Below, piece after piece: positions 58,650-58,651 of a stretch of 58,651 nucleotides of DNA (positions are counted from its first letter, which is position 1; each line of letters begins with the position of its first letter). Origin of the DNA: Phoronis australis (Eukaryota > Phoronida > Phoronidae); assembly GCA_002633005.1 (NCBI GenBank), contig NMRA01000053.1, forward strand, positions 940,129 to 998,779. Direction: 5' to 3'. Position numbers and translations under genes: made by a program. The notes under the pieces were generated by a model. It made no database searches. It saw only the letters and a program-made list of their open reading frames with translations, and was not told the DNA's origin.

Positions 58650-58651
58650 AT

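Overview
The window is animal (metazoan) nuclear DNA. Coding sequence is broken into short exons with GT-AG introns, polyadenylation signals are AATAAA, and most of the sequence is intron, intergenic DNA and decayed transposons. The protein families (hnRNP A/B-D, TRIM, GPR158/GPR179-type class C receptor, THAP/P-element and non-LTR remnants) and the frequent TAGGCCTA words suggest a marine invertebrate, perhaps a deuterostome such as a hemichordate, echinoderm or lancelet. That placement is inference. A few N bases sit beside long G or C runs, so the assembly is uncertain at those points.

Layout. (1) 687-1725, + strand: the last coding exons of an hnRNP A1/A2/A3-like gene, a probable intron in its 3' UTR and its poly(A) signal. 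(2) 7.3-8.1 kb, - strand: the 3' end of a non-LTR reverse transcriptase. (3) 12.5-12.9 kb, - strand: an unrecognised, frameshifted coding-like fragment. (4) 14.5-15.5 kb, - strand: a TRIM gene with a ruined RING and an intact B-box/coiled-coil frame. (5) 15.7-16.6 kb: a fold-back THAP-type transposon. (6) 22.9-23.8 kb: a repeat array of about 140-bp modules with CTCF-like motifs. (7) 25.9-34.1 kb, + strand: a five-exon, 280-aa hnRNP A/B-D-type gene with two RRMs, an RGG box and a C-terminal PY. Two transposons lie in its introns. (8) 35.7-37.8 kb: a second array of the same CTCF-like repeat. (9) 44.0-54.7 kb, - strand: nine exons of a GPR158/GPR179-like receptor, covering the Cys-rich linker, all seven membrane helices and a short C-tail. 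Its N-terminal Cache region was not found and probably lies beyond the window. (10) 54.7-58.6 kb: MITEs, a tRNA-like sequence and weak ORFs.

The two hnRNP genes are related RNA-binding genes in the same orientation, consistent with an old local duplication. The receptor is functionally unrelated to them.

The most unusual observation is that the complete hnRNP gene is flanked on both sides by arrays of the same repeat. In each module the most conserved part reads, on the - strand, like the vertebrate CTCF core (CCACTAGRKGGCGC type), at roughly 140-bp intervals and in one orientation. This could be a repeat-derived insulator or simply a conserved feature of a satellite-like family. The sequence cannot decide between them.
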